Shown: positions 61,151 to 64,000 of the stretch, one piece after another | Position numbering within the stretch: position 1 is the stretch's first letter | How the letters are laid out: each line of letters begins with the position of its first letter | Source of the DNA: Fictibacillus macauensis ZFHKF-1 | GTDB taxonomy: Bacteria; Bacillota; Bacilli; Bacillales; Fictibacillaceae | Direction of reading: 5' to 3' | Length of the DNA stretch: 64,000 bases | Assembly: GCF_000269865.1 (NCBI RefSeq) | Contig: NZ_AKKV01000024.1 | Span: 62,001 to 126,000, forward strand | The notes under the pieces: generated by a model | Told to the model about the DNA's origin: nothing | Seen by the model: the letters and a program-made list of their open reading frames with translations, nothing else | Databases searched by the model: none | Translations under genes and position numbers: made by a program

Positions 61151-62123
61151 ACTTGTGCATAATGAGTTATTAAAACTTTTTCGTAAAAAGAAGTTATTCG
61201 TTGCCCTCTTAATTGTTGCAATCCTTGTTCCTATGTTTACGTATGCACAATATGAGCAATCAAAAGCAACGATTTCTAAAACCGGTAATACGGATTGGCG
61301 CGCACGTCTGCAACAAGAAATTGTAGACACGACGAATCGCTTAGGTTCTAGTGGGATTCAGGGAGATTATAAGAAATTTTTAAAAATAAGGCTTTCGCAA
61401 CAACAGTACTATCTTGACCATAACATTGATCCTAAAGCGCCAGGCGCACCAACTTTTATGCGTATTTTTCTTGAGAATGCCATTGATTTATTGTTGCCCC
61501 TGCTCATCATGATTGTCGCGAGCGATCTCGTTTCTTCAGAGCTGAGCGGTGGAACCATTAAACTCTTATTAACACGACCCGTCAAAAGGTGGAAAATATT
61601 ATTAAGTAAATATATCGCTTTACTATTATCCGTTTCTTTCATCGTAACCGGCACAGCCATTCTAACATATGTCCTCTCTGGCATTGTCTTTGGTTATAGT
61701 GGATGGCAGTTGCCAATGCTAACGGGATTTTCCACGCAAGGTGAGGAGCTAATTACGCAAAATGTTCACTTGATTCCGCAATGGCACTATCTGTTTATGG
61801 AGCTTGGACTCGTTTGGTTTGTCTGCTTAATTGTCGGCACCTTAACTTTTATGCTCTCTGTTCTCTTAAGAAGCACAGCAGCAGTAATGGGTATTATGTT
61901 AGCCTCTCTCATTTCAGGAGCCATTCTTGCCAATATGGTTTCTTCGTGGGAAAGCGCAAAGTATTTATTTATGGTAAATCTAAAACTAACATCCTATATA
62001 AGTGGAATGTCTCCACCCATTGAAGGTATGTCTCTCGGATTTTCAATGAGTGTTCTCACGATTTGGGCGTTTGTTGCCCTCGTCCTCTCTTTTATTGTCT
62101 TTACAAAACGAGATGTATATTAA
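61143..62123 (+). CDS. ABC-2 type membrane permease
   Basis: A 326-residue permease with an N-terminal helix, a large extracellular loop (about 35-100) and five more helices; ELSGGTIKLLLTRPVKRWKILLSKY is the characteristic cytoplasmic loop. It pairs with the ATPase upstream. TTG start at 61143 is chosen (AGGTGGTGA upstream); a GTG at 61131 is inside that site. Exported compound unknown. Confidence 0.88.
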   Translation: MTKLVHNELLKLFRKKKLFVALLIVAILVPMFTYAQYEQSKATISKTGNTDWRARLQQEIVDTTNRLGSSGIQGDYKKFLKIRLSQQQYYLDHNIDPKAPGAPTFMRIFLENAIDLLLPLLIMIVASDLVSSELSGGTIKLLLTRPVKRWKILLSKYIALLLSVSFIVTGTAILTYVLSGIVFGYSGWQLPMLTGFSTQGEELITQNVHLIPQWHYLFMELGLVWFVCLIVGTLTFMLSVLLRSTAAVMGIMLASLISGAILANMVSSWESAKYLFMVNLKLTSYISGMSPPIEGMSLGFSMSVLTIWAFVALVLSFIVFTKRDVY

Positions 62124-62129
62124 AAAAAG

Positions 62130-62172
62130 AGCGTTAACTGAAGTGGAGATTGTCCTCCCTACAGTTAACGCT
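62130..62172 (-). terminator. Terminator of the TerC gene
   Basis: AGCGTTAACTG / CAGTTAACGCT stem with seven T on the minus strand. Confidence 0.85.
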
Positions 62173-62186
62173 ATTCTTCCTATAGC

Positions 62187-62885
62187 TTACTGACTCCCGT
62201 CTTTTTCAATAAGAAGTGGCATTTGCTTTTCCTTTTTTCGCTTTACGATTAATCCAATAGTCACTACACCCGCAACAACGAGGAATTCAAATCCATATTT
62301 AATCCATACATTCATAAAATATTTTTCTAAAAATGGTTCTCCTACAATCATTTTTCCTGCTGTCCACGCAAGAATCGCTGCGCCTATTGTAATAATCCAA
62401 GGAAAACGCTCCATTAATTTCAAAAATAGTGTACTGCCCCAAACAACGATTGGAACGGAAATTAGCAATCCTAAAATGACGAGTAAGAAGTTATCTTGAG
62501 ATGCTCCAGCTACAGCAAGAACATTATCTAGTCCCATCACAGCATCAGCGATAATAATGGTTCGAACTGCTGCCCAAATACTGCTTCCAGCTTGCACATC
62601 ATGTTCTTTTTCTTCAATCATCAGCTTATATGCAATATACGTTAGAACAAGACCGCCACCTAATAATAAACCGGGAATTTTCAATAACCAAACAACTGCT
62701 AAGGTTGCCGCTGCACGAATGACAATTGCGCCAACAGTTCCCCATATAATAACTTTTTTTTGTTGTTCTTTTCGTAAGTTTCTAGCCGCCATCCCAATCA
62801 CGATTGCGTTATCCCCTGCTAGTACGAGGTCAATAATAACAATTGATAATAAAGCCGTGAAAAATTGTGCTGAAAATACATCCAC
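62187..62885 (-). CDS. TerC-family membrane protein (YjbE-like metal exporter)
   Basis: A 232-residue, about seven-helix TerC protein. The two conserved acidic motifs are visible: LVLAGDNAIVIGMA and DAVMGLDNVLAVAGA. TerC proteins of Bacilli export manganese or help metallate secreted enzymes. The GTG start has GGAGG nine bases upstream. No yybP-ykoY riboswitch is seen in the 140 bp upstream. Confidence 0.9.
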   Translation of the reverse strand: MDVFSAQFFTALLSIVIIDLVLAGDNAIVIGMAARNLRKEQQKKVIIWGTVGAIVIRAAATLAVVWLLKIPGLLLGGGLVLTYIAYKLMIEEKEHDVQAGSSIWAAVRTIIIADAVMGLDNVLAVAGASQDNFLLVILGLLISVPIVVWGSTLFLKLMERFPWIITIGAAILAWTAGKMIVGEPFLEKYFMNVWIKYGFEFLVVAGVVTIGLIVKRKKEKQMPLLIEKDGSQ

Positions 62886-63044
62886 GTGCGCGTTCCTCCC
62901 TTTTGCCTTCTACAATACCTTGTAATCCAACATATACTCTACATACGAGCAGTTCGAATAATGGTTTCATTTTTTTTTAAGTCTTTGTTAGGCAAACATT
63001 GGAAATACTAAAATGAGGATGGATTGTTAAAGGAGTTACTTCTA

Positions 63045-63854
63045 ATGATTGTATTTTTAAAAGAACTAAAAATGCGTTTTTTTGAAGATAAGGTGTTTGA
63101 TCTTTCTGCGCAATTAGCTTACTACTTTTTAGTTTCATTGTTTCCTTTTTCATTTCTTGTCTTTACACTAGTCGGATTATTACCAATAAATGCGGCATCC
63201 ATTCTTGATTTAATTCGCCCTTTTGCACCGCAACAAGCATTCGATTTAATTGAGTATAATTTAACAGCTGTTCTTCATCAAAATAGTAAAGACCTTTTTT
63301 CACTTAGTATTCTTATTACTGTATGGTTATCTTCAATAGGCATCTTAGCTATTATTCGTGTTTTTAATCAAGCTTATCACGTCAAAGAAAGTCGCCCTTT
63401 TTTGCGAGAATTACTCATTGGCATATTGTTAACGATTGGATTAATTTTTGCCCTTGTCTCAACCTTGGTCTTGCCCGCACTCAGTCATTCTGTGATTCGC
63501 TTTCTATCCACGATGCTTCATTATCAAGAACCGGCCCTTCATTTATGGAATGCAACGAAATGGACGTTAAGCTTTCTTATTCTCATGCTTACTTTTCTTA
63601 CGCTTTATTCAGTTGCTCCGAATATGAGACTACGACTAAAGGACGTACTCGTTGGCTCTCTTTTTGCTACGCTCGGTTGGCAATTAATCTCTATAGGATT
63701 TGCCTATTACGTTACACTCTTTGATTATCGCCAAATCTATGGCAACCTTGGGGCATTGTTAACATTAATGATTTGGTTCTATCTTTCGGCCATGATATTA
63801 ATTCTTGGTGGCCAAATTAATGCAGCCATTGTTTATTCCAAACGAAGAGATTAA
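63045..63854 (+). CDS. YihY/UPF0761 family inner-membrane protein
   Basis: A 269-residue protein with about six membrane helices, of the YihY (formerly mislabelled RNase BN) family. Blocks DKVFDLSAQLAYYFLVSLFPF, LLILMLTFLTLYSVAPNMRLRLKDVLVGSLFATLGWQLIS (shortened) and YGNLGALLTLMIWFYLSAMILILGGQINA are typical. The function is not established. The ATG at 63045 follows AAAGGAG; the upstream TTG start would contain it. Confidence 0.9.
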   Translation: MIVFLKELKMRFFEDKVFDLSAQLAYYFLVSLFPFSFLVFTLVGLLPINAASILDLIRPFAPQQAFDLIEYNLTAVLHQNSKDLFSLSILITVWLSSIGILAIIRVFNQAYHVKESRPFLRELLIGILLTIGLIFALVSTLVLPALSHSVIRFLSTMLHYQEPALHLWNATKWTLSFLILMLTFLTLYSVAPNMRLRLKDVLVGSLFATLGWQLISIGFAYYVTLFDYRQIYGNLGALLTLMIWFYLSAMILILGGQINAAIVYSKRRD

Positions 63855-63904
63855 TCTTTACCTCATATAGGGAATTGAATGCTACTTTTGTTACGATTTT
63901 ATTG

Positions 63905-63930
63905 TCAAAATGATCAATTTCTCATTTTGA
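63905..63930 (+). terminator. Possible terminator
   Basis: TCAAAATGA / TCATTTTGA stem, followed only by a weak T run. Possible end of the yihY-like transcript. Confidence 0.35.
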
Positions 63931-64000
63931 GGTTTATTACTGCAACGAATGGTGGAATTTATAGAAAGGGCTACAAAAAGGATCGTAACGTGCCGAACAA

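Noticed and set aside
62886-63044. Manganese (yybP-ykoY) riboswitch before the TerC gene
   Set aside because: The conserved blocks of that aptamer were not found in the 140 bp upstream.

Overview
The window is a piece of chromosome from a low-GC Gram-positive, spore-forming member of the Bacillaceae. The evidence is Firmicute-specific regulation (SAM-I, TPP and T-box leaders, CtsR and WalR boxes, a SigB promoter), two Spo0E-like sporulation phosphatases, a YjcZ-like sporulation protein and gene pairs known from Bacillus subtilis (ywqA/ywqB, the tenI-thiOSGF block, yteA). The species cannot be named from sequence reading alone. It looks like ordinary chromosomal backbone: there is no integrase, intact transposon, prophage or CRISPR array.

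Layout. 1-1565: a PLD-nuclease/helicase gene cut by the left edge. 1752-4785: a glyoxylate-shunt operon (49-codon DnaJ-type zinc finger, aceB, aceA) behind a promoter with two matching palindromes. 4962-9990: an aldo/keto reductase, then an M20 amidohydrolase joined to the methionine importer metNPQ, under two tandem SAM riboswitches. 10080-14512: glycine-rich-domain protein, SigB-type stress protein, ATP-grasp enzyme, PAP2 protein, ctaB. 14684-14916: two nearly identical tRNA-Arg genes with different anticodons. 15041-23912: pepD, second aldo/keto reductase, a Spo0E-like gene, azoreductase, TspO-like protein, MFS exporter, glutathione peroxidase and small secreted or membrane proteins. 23988-31245: one long leftward thiamin operon behind a TPP riboswitch (tenI-thiO-thiS-thiG-thiF-tenA-ABC importer). 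31300-32974: glycyl-tRNA synthetase with a T-box leader. 33082-41415: Sm-like/glycine-rich protein, penicillin acylase, SGNH hydrolase, CPBP protease, a 27-residue Hol-Tox-like peptide, CtsR-controlled clpE. 41567-51564: lipoprotein, FAD oxidase, PAS histidine kinase, SUKH protein, HU, ywqA, ywqB. 52027-58462: second Spo0E-like gene, two cell-wall enzymes with perfect WalR-type boxes, CBS/GNAT pair, DJ-1-like protein lacking its cysteine, yteA, second Sm-like protein. 58501-59175: non-coding segment with two related structured repeats. 59451-63854: SGNH hydrolase-ABC exporter operon, TerC, YihY.

How it works together. Several blocks are coherent metabolic units. Acetate or fatty-acid carbon is handled by aceBA. 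Methionine uptake is shut off by SAM. Thiazole synthesis and recycling of damaged thiamin pyrimidine sit under one TPP switch. Cell-wall hydrolases appear to be wired to WalRK. The least explained pieces are the free-standing DnaJ zinc finger at the head of aceBA, the two Sm-like proteins with low-complexity tails, and the paired structured repeats near 58.7 and 59.1 kb.
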